From assembly GCA_027622005.1 (NCBI GenBank), contig JAQBZH010000006.1, positions 1-64,000 on the forward strand: 64,000 bases of DNA. Reading direction: 5' to 3'. Positions within the stretch are counted from its first letter, which is position 1. Every line of letters starts with the position of its first letter. Shown here piece by piece: positions 38,986 to 50,986 of the stretch. The translations under genes were made by a program, and so were the position numbers. The notes beneath the pieces were generated by a model. The model saw nothing but the letters and a program-made list of their open reading frames with translations, did not search any database and had not been told where the DNA came from. The stretch comes from Bacteroidota bacterium. Lineage in GTDB: Bacteria > Bacteroidota > Rhodothermia > Rhodothermales > UBA10348.

Positions 38986-40188
38986 GTGTTTAACAGCTAC
39001 CATTATTTTTCTTATTGGATGACTAACTACTTTTTATTTCGACACCGCCTAGTTGTCCTGCTCCTCTCTTTCGTCATTTTCTCCGGATGCGATGATCCAT
39101 CGCAGGTAGGACTAGATCTGGTTGATTCACAAGCCGGCGAAACTGAAGTTGCAACCATTCCATCTTCATTCATCGGCCCTTCTGACTTTGGAGATCTTTC
39201 GGGAGGAACGACAACCGCAGGATCCTTTCGGGCTTTGTTCGGCAAAGTAGTCGACCCCGTAGCGGGATCTTTTTCGATGACTGGCTATGTTGATTTCGTA
39301 AATAGCACCAACGTTACCTCCGCGTTCAGAGCGGCACCCGTTACGTTTGCTGATTTGGAATTCAATATTGATTATGCCCACGGTGACACCCTGACGGCGG
39401 TATCTGTCGATTTATTCGATATTGGATCCGATTGGGTTCCGAATAATGCACGTTCTGACACGTTTCTGGTGGCCCAGACGCTCGTAACACGCGCAACCGT
39501 AAATCCGAAGAAGGGAAAAATTCGGATCCCTTTACCTTCCGCTTGGATAACGTCGCACGACTCAGCCCTCCGTAGTGCCAATTTTGTCGATGAATTTCAC
39601 GGTTTCGCTCTAAGAGCGACCGCCGGAAATGCCATTATTGGGGTGCATTTCTCTGGATCATCGATGAGGGCTTCCTCTGTGCCTGGGGATACTGTAAGTT
39701 TTTCCATGTCTAAGGTCCTATCTGCTTCCTCTTTTGTAAATGGGTCAGAAAATCAAGCAGTGGCTTCTTTGAGGGACGGAGCGGCCGAAACGTTGGCTTT
39801 GCGTTTCCCGACCGAAAATACCGATTTTGGACAAGCCGCTTTTCATCGGGTCATTGTTCGATTGAACGTCGAGAACGTAAACAGTCTTTATCCGGCCAAT
39901 TTTGCTCATAAAGCACCGACTCGCGTGGGTCTGAGAGCGGTAGCCATTGACAATTCTACCAGATTGGATCTAGTTGTGGCTGATATTTCTCCAGAAGGCA
40001 CATTGACCTTTGACTCGTCTATTTTGGCCAACGTCGTTCAAAGCTCCAATTTGGGTAATTCGGGTCTCGACCGGTTTGAACTCTATTTCCCGGTGGAGTC
40101 CAGTACCGTTGGAATTGTTGCCTTCAAAAAAGGGCTGCCAGCAACTTTTGGCCCGCGGGCTGTCATTACTTATACGTCCCTTAATTGA
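38986..40188 (+). CDS. DUF4270-like outer membrane lipoprotein
   Basis: Lipobox LLSFVIFSGC then DDPSQVGLDLVDSQAGE; adjacent to the GT5-only protein. Start possibly ATG at 39019. Confidence 0.8.
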   Translation: MFNSYHYFSYWMTNYFLFRHRLVVLLLSFVIFSGCDDPSQVGLDLVDSQAGETEVATIPSSFIGPSDFGDLSGGTTTAGSFRALFGKVVDPVAGSFSMTGYVDFVNSTNVTSAFRAAPVTFADLEFNIDYAHGDTLTAVSVDLFDIGSDWVPNNARSDTFLVAQTLVTRATVNPKKGKIRIPLPSAWITSHDSALRSANFVDEFHGFALRATAGNAIIGVHFSGSSMRASSVPGDTVSFSMSKVLSASSFVNGSENQAVASLRDGAAETLALRFPTENTDFGQAAFHRVIVRLNVENVNSLYPANFAHKAPTRVGLRAVAIDNSTRLDLVVADISPEGTLTFDSSILANVVQSSNLGNSGLDRFELYFPVESSTVGIVAFKKGLPATFGPRAVITYTSLN

Positions 40189-41531
40189 GCCCCATGAATT
40201 TATATCCAACATATAAGATGTACAGAAATCGATCTGTCCTTTGGATTGGTGTCGTTTTGATGATGGGCACTGGACTTTCGACGCCAACTGAGGCTCAAAG
40301 CCTAACAGACGGATCTATCTATTCGCGTTTTGGAGTCGGACTGCGTCGAAGCTTCAACTCTTCTCGTAGTCAGGCCATGGGTGGCGGCGGTATTGCACTC
40401 CCCTCTTCGCAATATTTAAATACATCAAATCCCGCGTCGTATAGCGATCAATACTTGACTCGATTTTCCGGGGGATTGACGTACGAAAAAATTACAGCAA
40501 GTGCAGAAGGTTCGGAATCTTCTACCCTCGCTTCCGGTTCTCTGAGTGGCGTCAATTTTGGATTCCCTCTCAAGACGAACGTTACGGGCGTCGGTATCTC
40601 GTTTGCGCCTTATAGCCGCATGAGCTATCACGTTGACGTAGAATCGAACATTATTTCGGATCCGGAAGCCAATAATACCGAATCGCCTTATCTCACGTCA
40701 TTCAAAGGAAGTGGCGGATTGCAAAGCCTGTCGGCTGGAATTGGCCACCGGGTTTCGACTTTCTTGTATGTGGGAAGCAGTGTAGATTTTATTTTTGGAA
40801 TCCTTGACGAATCTCAAAATTCAAGCTTTAATTCAACCGAATTTACCGATCGATCGGTCGTTGGATCTACTCGTTTAAGCGGAATTTCAGCTACCGCCGG
40901 CTTTCGGTTCATCGTCCCGAATATGCCAGAATCACAAGGTTTAGTTGTGGCTGGAACGATTCATTTACCTACGACGCTAAAAGCCACTCGATCAAAAGCT
41001 CTGGTGGGTGCAACCGACCGCGATACGTTGGGCACAACACTCAGCGGTAACGTTAATCTGCCATTTGGTTTCGGTCTAGGTGTTGCTTATCAACCGGTTC
41101 CAAAATGGACGTTGATCAGCGATTTTGAGTTTGAAAACTGGTCTGGTTTTAAAAGTGATTTGGATTTTCCGGGTTATGACGCAAATGGAATTGCCAATAC
41201 GAACAATCGAGTGAGAATTTCAGCTGGAGCGGAATTTTGGCCAGCTGCGCGTCGCCCCTTCGCTACTTGGACCCAAAGAATTGCATACCGTCTTGGATTG
41301 TATACGGAACAGTCCTATATCTCACCCTTGCCGGACCAAAAAATAGGCGCTTTTGGAGTTACGGGAGGGCTAAGTATTCCTTCTTTGATTCCTGGCACGA
41401 CAATTGATTTTAATCTAGACGTGGGGCAGCGAGGGAAATCTTCGAATGGCCTTATCCAAGATCGATACGTTCGATTTGGCTTAAACCTTAACTTTGGGGA
41501 GCGATGGTTTGATCGCCCGCCACTAGGTTAA
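40185..41531 (+). CDS. Outer membrane beta-barrel protein (Bacteroidota-type)
   Basis: DGSIYSRFGVGLRRSFNSSRSQAMGGGGIALPSSQYLNTSNPASYSDQ; alternating strand pattern; overlaps DUF4270 stop. Confidence 0.8.
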   Translation: MSPMNLYPTYKMYRNRSVLWIGVVLMMGTGLSTPTEAQSLTDGSIYSRFGVGLRRSFNSSRSQAMGGGGIALPSSQYLNTSNPASYSDQYLTRFSGGLTYEKITASAEGSESSTLASGSLSGVNFGFPLKTNVTGVGISFAPYSRMSYHVDVESNIISDPEANNTESPYLTSFKGSGGLQSLSAGIGHRVSTFLYVGSSVDFIFGILDESQNSSFNSTEFTDRSVVGSTRLSGISATAGFRFIVPNMPESQGLVVAGTIHLPTTLKATRSKALVGATDRDTLGTTLSGNVNLPFGFGLGVAYQPVPKWTLISDFEFENWSGFKSDLDFPGYDANGIANTNNRVRISAGAEFWPAARRPFATWTQRIAYRLGLYTEQSYISPLPDQKIGAFGVTGGLSIPSLIPGTTIDFNLDVGQRGKSSNGLIQDRYVRFGLNLNFGERWFDRPPLG

Positions 41532-41615
41532 AAACTGATCTTTGAACTAAGCCTTTACTTGCCTGATACCAGACATGTTTTGGTTTTAAGCCCGTAAAGA
41601 AAAAATATCGGAACC

Positions 41616-42941
41616 ATGCACAACCGTTTAATAAAAAAAGCCCATTTGCTGTTCAGCATGTTGATGCTCAGCGCTGTTTGGAGCCTTTTGGCTTCTGTAA
41701 ACACCGCTCAGGCACAGGCAGAGTGTAACACGGACGACGTTCCGATGAATTACAGCCTGTATGCTGAGGATTTCAAGAATGGTGGCTTTGAGACGGCACT
41801 GCCTTATCTCCGCTGGATTTTGAAATGTGCTCCGGATTATCCTTCAAAGTCTGACCGGAATTTTAGACGATACGTCGAACTTTTTGAAGGCTTGGCTACC
41901 GCTGCTGAAGATGCCGGCACAAAACGATCATTTTTGGATAGTGCCCTGGCCGTTTACAATGGCGGTCCCGAGCAAATGAGCAAAGCGGGGATCAACTTTG
42001 AGCTTTATGATTGGACGTTTAATAAAGGTCGCTTCTTGCAGTCTCACGCTGAAGAAATGCCTGAATTGCAGTCTGAAGTCGGTTCCGTTTATTTAGAAGC
42101 GTATAACATTGACCATTCGACGCTCCAAAATTATTACATAAACTTTATCATCTTCGACATGGTAACGAAGGATAATAAGGCAGATGCGGTGGACTTTATG
42201 GATCGGGTTGAAGTTGACTTTGCCGGGAATGCTGAGGTCATGACCACGATCGAAACCTGGCGAGGCCAATTGTTTACTTCTCCTTTGGAAAGGATGGCGT
42301 TTCTTGAAAGTCAGATTGTAAAGAACCCTAACGATGGCGAATTGAAGGCCGAATTACTTCAACTTTACATGGACGAAAAAATGCGGGATCGGGCTTACGA
42401 AATGGCTGAGACGGTTATGAAGACCTCCCCTACCTCTAGGTTGTATAGGACGATTGCCAAGATGCGGCTCGATGACGGCGATACTGCGGATGCCATCAAA
42501 TTGTACGAGTCCTCTATGGCATTACCTGGTGGTAGCGAAGCAGCGAAGGAAGTCTACTTTAATATTGGGATCGCCCATCAACAAGAAGGCCGCCTCGCGA
42601 ACGCTCGTACCCAGTTTAAGCTGTCTTTGAAAGCAGACCCCACCTTTACTCAGGCGCTCATTGCCATCGGCGACCTTTATGTAACGGCGGTTCAGGGCTG
42701 TGGCTCTTTTGAGCGGGAAGATCGGGCTGTTTATTGGTTAGCAGCCGATTACTTTGATCGAGCAGCCTCTTCTTCGAATGTCGACGCGATAAAAAATCAA
42801 GCCAAAAACCGCGTTAATAGCATCCGTCGCTTCTTTCCTAGCGCTGAAGATAAGTTCTTCAAAGCGTGGAGTCCTGGCGATAAATATGCAGTCGATTTTG
42901 GTTGTTACTCCTGGATTGGAGAATCTACGTCCGTTCGATAG
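41616..42941 (+). CDS. Secreted tetratricopeptide-repeat protein
   Basis: Signal peptide; TPR-like helices (AAKEVYFNIGIAHQQEGRLANARTQFKLSLKADPTFTQALIAIGDLY). Confidence 0.85.
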   Translation: MHNRLIKKAHLLFSMLMLSAVWSLLASVNTAQAQAECNTDDVPMNYSLYAEDFKNGGFETALPYLRWILKCAPDYPSKSDRNFRRYVELFEGLATAAEDAGTKRSFLDSALAVYNGGPEQMSKAGINFELYDWTFNKGRFLQSHAEEMPELQSEVGSVYLEAYNIDHSTLQNYYINFIIFDMVTKDNKADAVDFMDRVEVDFAGNAEVMTTIETWRGQLFTSPLERMAFLESQIVKNPNDGELKAELLQLYMDEKMRDRAYEMAETVMKTSPTSRLYRTIAKMRLDDGDTADAIKLYESSMALPGGSEAAKEVYFNIGIAHQQEGRLANARTQFKLSLKADPTFTQALIAIGDLYVTAVQGCGSFEREDRAVYWLAADYFDRAASSSNVDAIKNQAKNRVNSIRRFFPSAEDKFFKAWSPGDKYAVDFGCYSWIGESTSVR

Positions 42942-43007
42942 GATGGTCTCAGCGTTCCTTTGCTGTTATAGTTGAATAAGGACCGTCTGACCAACAAGGA
43001 TTTTTAA

Positions 43008-44453
<1,446 letters not shown>

Positions 44454-44519
44454 TACCTTTTTGGCTGAGCTTTTATCCAACTAGGGATCCATAGCTTAAT
44501 AAGCTTTGAAATACGTGCA

Positions 44520-44837
44520 ATGGCTTTTTCTGACTTGTTAAAAAAAGCTCTCGGTCGTTTTCGACGGGTAGTAATTGCGACCAGCTGCGTGGCTGTTATC
44601 ATTTGGTTTGTCTTTTTTGATAGTTACAGCTTGGTTTCCAGAGTTAAATTGCATCAGGAAAAAGCGGAACTGTCAAAGAGCAACCTGATCCTCAGAAATG
44701 AGATGAATCGATTGACTGAGGTTTTATCTCGTGATTTAACTCCGGCGGAAATCGAGCGTTTTGCAAGAGAAAAGTATTTTATGAGCCAAATTGATGAGAC
44801 CGTTTACACCGTCGTTCAATCTGATCCAACGCCTTAA
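44520..44837 (+). CDS. Septum formation initiator family protein (FtsB/DivIC-like)
   Basis: Single TM followed by coiled coil VKLHQEKAELSKSNLILRNEMNRL...IERFAREKYFMSQIDETVYTV, next to eno. Confidence 0.85.
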   Translation: MAFSDLLKKALGRFRRVVIATSCVAVIIWFVFFDSYSLVSRVKLHQEKAELSKSNLILRNEMNRLTEVLSRDLTPAEIERFAREKYFMSQIDETVYTVVQSDPTP

Positions 44838-44873
44838 ACCGTTCAGCTAAGTAAGTAGTGCATCGTCCCTTCC

Positions 44874-45854
44874 ATGATTAGAAAAGCGATTGGTATTGAT
44901 CTTGGGGGCACAGCCATTAAAGCTGGACTTGTGTCCGAATCAGAAGGGCTTTTAGAGGAGTTATCGATCCCAACAGATGCCGAAGAGGGCCACCACCGGG
45001 TATTGGATCGAATTGCAGGACTCATTTCTGACTTCTCTTCACGGTTCCCGGACGTTGTTGGAGTAGGTGTTGGTTCACCGGGTGCCATTAATTGGGATCG
45101 AACGACCGTTTCAAGTCCTCCCAATTTTCCCGGCTGGCAAACTGTTCACATCGAAAACGAGTTGACCGCTAGGCTTTCTCGACCAATCACCACCCTCGTT
45201 GAAAACGATGCGAATGTTGCTGCCCTCGGTTCGGCTCATTACGGCGCTGGGCAGCGGTTTAACTCCTTCATCATGGTGACCCTTGGAACGGGAGTGGGGG
45301 GAGCGATCATCTATCAAAACAAGATCTTTCGTGGTGCTACCGGCGCTGCTGGAGAAATTGGGCACATGACCATCGACTACGAGGGCCCTTTTGCCCGAAG
45401 TGGAGTTGCAGGCGCGATTGAAGCTTACCTGGGGCAGCGATTTTTATCCCGGCATGCCCGCTACCGATTAATCAATAAGAAAGACAGCCTCATCCATCGA
45501 ATGGCTGCCGCGGATCTCAAAGGAATCACCCCTAAAATGCTCCATGAAGCAGCCGAATTGGGTGATGAGGGTGCCAAAGAAGTATTAGCTTGGGCAGGAC
45601 ACAAGTTGGGTTGCGTTTTAGGCTCAGCTGTCAATTTGCTCGATATCCGCAAAATAGTGGTTGGTGGAGGTTTGTCGGCCGCTGGGGACTACATATTGGA
45701 TTCGGCGCGTTCCACAATGCTTCAATTTGTGACCCCAGCCCTACACGAGGGCCTTGAACTGATTCAGGAAACCCGAGGAAATGACGTCGGTATGCTTGGC
45801 GCTGGTCATCTTGTGTTTCAATATCTTGACGAAAAAGGTAATTCTTCTGAGTGA
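44874..45854 (+). CDS. ROK family protein (glucokinase-like)
   Basis: AIGIDLGGTAIKAGLV, VGSPGAINWD, VENDANVAALGSAHYGAG, MVTLGTGVGGAII, GAAGEIGHMTID. Confidence 0.95.
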   Translation: MIRKAIGIDLGGTAIKAGLVSESEGLLEELSIPTDAEEGHHRVLDRIAGLISDFSSRFPDVVGVGVGSPGAINWDRTTVSSPPNFPGWQTVHIENELTARLSRPITTLVENDANVAALGSAHYGAGQRFNSFIMVTLGTGVGGAIIYQNKIFRGATGAAGEIGHMTIDYEGPFARSGVAGAIEAYLGQRFLSRHARYRLINKKDSLIHRMAAADLKGITPKMLHEAAELGDEGAKEVLAWAGHKLGCVLGSAVNLLDIRKIVVGGGLSAAGDYILDSARSTMLQFVTPALHEGLELIQETRGNDVGMLGAGHLVFQYLDEKGNSSE

Positions 45855-45897
45855 AAGATCGTCCGGTCGTTGTTCAGTCCTGAGGCTCCGGTTTCGG

Positions 45898-48582
45898 ATG
45901 CCGCTAATTAGGGCGTGTTTTACGGTCTTTTGCTTGCTCTTGGCGCCTGGTTTCGCAGCAGCCCAAAACGAATCGAATAGCGCGGCGGACCCAACTCCGC
46001 CTGACTCATTCCAACTACGCCCATCAAACGGAGCTTCTGCTTCGGCAGAAGGACTCGAAGCCCCAGTCGAATTTTCGGCCACCGATTCCCTCATTTTTAC
46101 CCTAAAAAAGGGCGCTCGCCTGGCCAGGCTTCACGGGAATGCCAAGGTTTCGTATGAAGGGATGGTCCTTACGGCCCACGGAATCGACTTACTTTTGGCA
46201 AAGGAAGAATTGTACGCCCGCGGCTTAAAAGCAGATACTGGCTGGGTTGGTCGACCCCAAATCGTCCAGGACGGAGATCCGTTTCTGGGTGATGAATTGT
46301 CCTTTAGTCTTAAAACCCAGCGCGGTCGAATTGTAAATGTGCAGACCCAATTGGAAGAGGGTTTCATTCGGGCAGGAATTCTTAAGTCTTTGGAGGACAG
46401 CGTGTTATACATTCGGGATGGCTTGTACACAACATGCCAGTGTGTGGAAGATCCCTCCTATTCGCTTCGATCTAACAAAATGAAAATGATTGGTAAGAAG
46501 TGGATTTATACGGGGCCGATTCAACTCTTTCTTTACAATATTCCGACTCCACTTTGGCTCCCTTTTGGATTCTTACCCGCTCAGGACACCCGGAGAAGCG
46601 GCCCATTACCACCGACCTACGGGGAGGATCAATTCGGATTCTATTTAAGAGATTGGGGCTGGTACTTCTCGATGAACGAGTTTATGGATCTGCAACTGCA
46701 AGGTGGATTTTGGACTCGCGGTAGTTGGGAATCCAAAACCATGTATCGATATCGGAAAATGTATGCTTTTGATGGGCAGTTGATGCTGGATTATGCTCGG
46801 TTTAGAAACGGTGAGCCCGGCGACCCCAATTATTCTGTCCGCCAAACCAGTGCGTTCCGATGGGTACACAATCAATCGATCGGGCAAAAAGCATCGTTTA
46901 ATGCCAATGTAAATATGTCTTCCTCGACGTATTTAAAGGCCGTTTCACAAAACTATGACGACCGGATTCGCCAAGATCTGCAATCGAGTGTCAAATTCAG
47001 TCAACGTTGGACGAATCAGAATTTAACTGTTCAGATGAACCAGCGGCAGGTTCTTTCGACGGGCGAAGTAACTATGACACTGCCCAGCCTGGCATTTTCG
47101 CAAAACAGTTTTAAGCCATTGTCACGGCAAACACGCTTACCCGGAACCAAGGAGGGCTTTCGGGACAAATTGACCGTCGGATACAACTTCAACGTGGATA
47201 ACCAATATCGCTTCCGACCGCTCGCCGATGAAGAACTATTGGCTCGGGGCGATACCCTGGCTGCTGAGATCAACTGGTTTGATGCTCTTTTTTCGAAAGA
47301 TCAATTTGATCGCGCCACGGGAGACGCCCGCCAATTCGACTTTCAAGCTTCCCACCGTATACCTATTTCGGCGCCTTTTTCAATACAACGAGTTCCTCTT
47401 CTGGGCAACGTCAACCTCAACGTTTCTCCTTCCCTTTCTTATTCTGAAGATTGGTACCTGGAGTCCGAACGCCGGAACCTAAATGCGGACTCATCCGCAA
47501 CCGAAATCAATTACGAACCGGGCTTCTTCGCGCTTCGGCAATTTAGCTCATCCGTATCGGTCGGAACTACGTTCTACGGGCTGTTTCCAATCAATGCCTT
47601 TGGGTATTCTGGCATTCGGCACACGGTCAGGCCGATTGTTGGTTTTTCCTATCGGCCCGATTTTTTTGAAGGAAAGTGGGGAAATACACGGTCATATACG
47701 GATAAGGCAGGAAAAGAAGTTGAATATGCCGTTGTTTCGGGAGTCGGACGCGGCCGGCAGCAGGCGATGACGTTTTCTCTTAATAATACCTTCCAGACCA
47801 AACGAAACGTGGCTGACTCGCTCAATACGACGAGCCGTCCGAACACGGTCAAGCTGTTTGATCTTAGCCTTTCTACCGCTTACAATTTTGCCGCTGATTC
47901 GCTTAAAATGAATGATGTCAGACTTAGCCTTCGGACGAACGTCCTTGGTAAAGTTGACGTAGACGTAAGCAGTACCTTTTCTCCTTATCAGGTAAATAGT
48001 CTCGGGCGTTTGGTAGACGACTCTGCCCTATCCCTGAGCTCACCGCTTGGACGAATGACTTCTACCAACATCACCATGCGAACGTCGCTTAGGAGCCAAC
48101 GGGGAGCCGGAGACCGGCCCTTGACAACACCCAGAGCAGGACTCGTTCAAAATCAGCCTAGTTTTGGTACCAACAATCCTCTTGGTTCAAGTAACATATT
48201 GCAAAATACCTATGGGATGGCCACCCTTACCGATTTCTCTATTCCATGGTCGGTAAATATGGATTTCACTTATGGTTTAACAAAAACCGGCGTTTCAACC
48301 ATACGGCGTGCCATCATCAACGCGTCATTCGACTTGAGTCTAACACCCAATTGGAAAGCTTCGAGCCGAACGGGGTACGATTTTGAATCTAAACGCATGG
48401 CTACTACAAGCCTGGCTCTCTCTCGCGATTTTGAATGCTGGCAGATGTCCTTTAACTGGGTCCCGTTTGGCGCTTATCAATCTTGGGGATTCGATCTTCA
48501 TGTTAAAAGCGGACATCTAAAGGATCTACTTCGGATCCGTCAACCGAAATCGGATGTGAGAGATCGGTTTGGGGGCTTTTGA
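45898..48582 (+). CDS. lptD: LPS-assembly protein LptD-like
   Basis: OstA-like N-terminus (LARLHGNAKVSYEGMVLTAHGIDLLLAKEELYARG), large C-terminal barrel, Cys pair TTCQCVED; start ATG 45898 after the ROK stop. Confidence 0.85.
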   Translation: MPLIRACFTVFCLLLAPGFAAAQNESNSAADPTPPDSFQLRPSNGASASAEGLEAPVEFSATDSLIFTLKKGARLARLHGNAKVSYEGMVLTAHGIDLLLAKEELYARGLKADTGWVGRPQIVQDGDPFLGDELSFSLKTQRGRIVNVQTQLEEGFIRAGILKSLEDSVLYIRDGLYTTCQCVEDPSYSLRSNKMKMIGKKWIYTGPIQLFLYNIPTPLWLPFGFLPAQDTRRSGPLPPTYGEDQFGFYLRDWGWYFSMNEFMDLQLQGGFWTRGSWESKTMYRYRKMYAFDGQLMLDYARFRNGEPGDPNYSVRQTSAFRWVHNQSIGQKASFNANVNMSSSTYLKAVSQNYDDRIRQDLQSSVKFSQRWTNQNLTVQMNQRQVLSTGEVTMTLPSLAFSQNSFKPLSRQTRLPGTKEGFRDKLTVGYNFNVDNQYRFRPLADEELLARGDTLAAEINWFDALFSKDQFDRATGDARQFDFQASHRIPISAPFSIQRVPLLGNVNLNVSPSLSYSEDWYLESERRNLNADSSATEINYEPGFFALRQFSSSVSVGTTFYGLFPINAFGYSGIRHTVRPIVGFSYRPDFFEGKWGNTRSYTDKAGKEVEYAVVSGVGRGRQQAMTFSLNNTFQTKRNVADSLNTTSRPNTVKLFDLSLSTAYNFAADSLKMNDVRLSLRTNVLGKVDVDVSSTFSPYQVNSLGRLVDDSALSLSSPLGRMTSTNITMRTSLRSQRGAGDRPLTTPRAGLVQNQPSFGTNNPLGSSNILQNTYGMATLTDFSIPWSVNMDFTYGLTKTGVSTIRRAIINASFDLSLTPNWKASSRTGYDFESKRMATTSLALSRDFECWQMSFNWVPFGAYQSWGFDLHVKSGHLKDLLRIRQPKSDVRDRFGGF

Positions 48583-48646
48583 TTGTCAAAAACCGTGGCG
48601 TAGCGCCGTGACGAATAGTTTGGGCTTTAGGGCCGCTAACTTCGAC

Positions 48647-49663
48647 CTATAAATCGTTCGAAACGACTTGGCTCGCCTCGATTTTGACGAATACTTGAGT
48701 CGAATCAGGTACGTTTTGGGTAGTTTTCAAGGATAACCGAGCTCCCTGAATTTCGATTTCCATCTCCGTGATCATCCCCAAAAACTGTCGGGATACGACC
48801 TGACCTACCATTCCACCTTCCCCGACAACGCTTATGTGTTCAGAACGGATGGCAACCGCCTGTTCCTTCGAGATCGGTGTGCCCGTAAGCAGCATCGCTT
48901 GCTTCGGATCGACTAAAATATTACTCCCTCCCAAAAAAGAAGCAACAAACGCTGATTTTGGATGATTGTAGAGGGATTTAGGATCTCCGACCTGAACTAT
49001 TTTACCGTCTCGCATCACGGCAATTTGATCGGACAACGCTAATGCTTCTTCCTGATCATGGGTGACATAAATGCTAGTCAGTCCAAGACGTCGTTGAAGC
49101 GCTTTTAACTCAACTCGAGTTTGCTGCCGGAGTGTTACGTCAAGATTAGACAGCGGCTCGTCGAAGAGGATGACGTCAGGTTCGATAGCTACCGCTCGAG
49201 CAAGCGCTACCCGCTGCTGTTGCCCTCCGGAAAGCGACGTAACAGGTGTATTCAAAAATCCCTCCATATCCACCCGTTCCAGCGACTCCTGGACCCGCTT
49301 TTCTCGATCTGGTCCCTTCATTTTCCTCACTTTGAGCCCGTACTCTACATTTTCCTTTACAGACATATGCGGGAATAGAGCATAGCTCTGGAATACCATC
49401 ACAGTCGGACGACGTCTGGCGTCTAGCCTTGTGACGTCCTTTTCGCCGATAAAGACTTTACCATCATCCGGAAACTCAAATCCTGAAATAATGCGCAAAG
49501 TAGTCGATTTGCCGCAACCACTGGGCCCGAGGAGGGAAAAAAACGATCCTGCGGGGATATCTAAGGAGACTGAATCAACTGCGCGCACCGCCCCAAACGA
49601 ACGGGTTACTTCGGATAACCGAACAGCCTCTCCTCTATTTTGGGCCGGGTTAAAATTTGTCAC
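48647..49663 (-). CDS. ABC transporter ATP-binding protein (PotA/FbpC-like, with TOBE region)
   Basis: Walker A GPSGCGKST, LSGGQQQRVALARA, VILFDEPLSNLD, VTHDQEEALALSD. Confidence 0.95.
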   Translation of the reverse strand: MTNFNPAQNRGEAVRLSEVTRSFGAVRAVDSVSLDIPAGSFFSLLGPSGCGKSTTLRIISGFEFPDDGKVFIGEKDVTRLDARRRPTVMVFQSYALFPHMSVKENVEYGLKVRKMKGPDREKRVQESLERVDMEGFLNTPVTSLSGGQQQRVALARAVAIEPDVILFDEPLSNLDVTLRQQTRVELKALQRRLGLTSIYVTHDQEEALALSDQIAVMRDGKIVQVGDPKSLYNHPKSAFVASFLGGSNILVDPKQAMLLTGTPISKEQAVAIRSEHISVVGEGGMVGQVVSRQFLGMITEMEIEIQGARLSLKTTQNVPDSTQVFVKIEASQVVSNDL

Positions 49664-49695
49664 GGACGCCCCAATTAATGTTGGTTGTTGACGCT

Positions 49696-50871
49696 CTAAC
49701 CGGCCAAGGCTTTAGTGACCTTATCAGCGGCCTCTTGAAAAATAATGGCTGTCTCGACTTTGAGCCCACTCTCGTCCAGGATTTGCTTGCCTTCTTCAGC
49801 GTTAGTTCCTTGTAAGCGCACGATCAACGGTATGTTTATCTGAACTTTATTGGCCGCTTCGACCACGCCTTTAGCTACCCGGTCACATCGTACGATGCCG
49901 CCAAAAATATTTACTAAGATGGCCTTAACTGAAGGATCCTTCAATATGATTCTAAAGCCGGCTTCGACCGTCGTTGGATTGGCTCCACCACCAACGTCCA
50001 AAAAGTTGGCTGGCTCGCCGCCTGCGATTTTGATGATATCCATGGTCGCCATGGCCAGTCCGGCGCCGTTAACCATACACCCGACATTCCCATCCAATTT
50101 CACGTAGTTGAGATGGAACTCGGAGGCTTCAAACTCCAACGGATCCTCTTCGTGGACATCTCTAAGCTCAGCCAAATCCTTATGACGGTACAGCGCGTTG
50201 TCGTCCAGATTGAGTTTGGCATCGATTGCCAAAACGTCACCGCCCTTGGTTAGCGTCAACGGATTAATTTCTGCAATGGAACAGTCGGTAGCTTCATACG
50301 CGTTGTATAACGCCATAATAAATTTTACCGCCTTCTTAAACGCTTCGCCTTCGAAACCTAATCCAAACGCGAGACGGCGAGCTTGGAATCCCTGGAGTCC
50401 TATGGACGGGTCAACCCACTCTTTCAAAATGAGATCTGGCGTTTCTTCAGCCACTTTTTCGATTTCAACGCCGCCTTCGGTCGACGCCATAATGACCGTC
50501 ATGTTCTTTTGGCGATCCAGCGTGATTCCCAAGTAAAATTCTTTTTCAATGTCTACGGCGTCAGCGATCAAAACCGAGCGAACCTTTTGTCCCTCGGGTC
50601 CAGTCTGAGGCGTTTTTAACATCATTCCCAGAATGGCACCTGCCTTTTCCTCGACTTCCTGCAAGGATTTAGCCAATTTCACTCCCCCACCTTTGCCGCG
50701 ACCGCCCGCATGGACCTGGGCCTTTACAACAAATAAATTAGTTCCGTTTTCTGCTTGCAGCTTCTTAGCAGCATCTACAGCCCCGCTAATAGAAGTTGCC
50801 AGAACTCCTTTCTGAACGGGGACGCCGTAGCGTGCAAGAATTTCTTTGGCCTGGTACTCGTGGACTTTCAT
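49696..50871 (-). CDS. sucC: Succinate--CoA ligase (ADP-forming) subunit beta
   Basis: [108 protein letters not shown]. Confidence 0.97.
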   Translation of the reverse strand: MKVHEYQAKEILARYGVPVQKGVLATSISGAVDAAKKLQAENGTNLFVVKAQVHAGGRGKGGGVKLAKSLQEVEEKAGAILGMMLKTPQTGPEGQKVRSVLIADAVDIEKEFYLGITLDRQKNMTVIMASTEGGVEIEKVAEETPDLILKEWVDPSIGLQGFQARRLAFGLGFEGEAFKKAVKFIMALYNAYEATDCSIAEINPLTLTKGGDVLAIDAKLNLDDNALYRHKDLAELRDVHEEDPLEFEASEFHLNYVKLDGNVGCMVNGAGLAMATMDIIKIAGGEPANFLDVGGGANPTTVEAGFRIILKDPSVKAILVNIFGGIVRCDRVAKGVVEAANKVQINIPLIVRLQGTNAEEGKQILDESGLKVETAIIFQEAADKVTKALAG

Positions 50872-50986
50872 GGATTCTGGAAATACGTAACTTGGAGACC
50901 GAAAACTACGATGCGTTTAATGCAATTACTTCCCATATTAGAGGAGTTCGAGCATATTCTCCGTTTCTTTTAGGCAACGCCCGACA

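Noticed and set aside
45741-46094. 117-aa minus-strand ORF at the ROK/lptD junction
   Set aside because: Antisense to two confident genes
48583-48646. Weak hairpin (cgtggcg-tag-cgccgtg) between convergent lptD and ABC ATPase genes
   Set aside because: Relies on G-U pairs and lacks a T-run on either side; not convincing as a terminator
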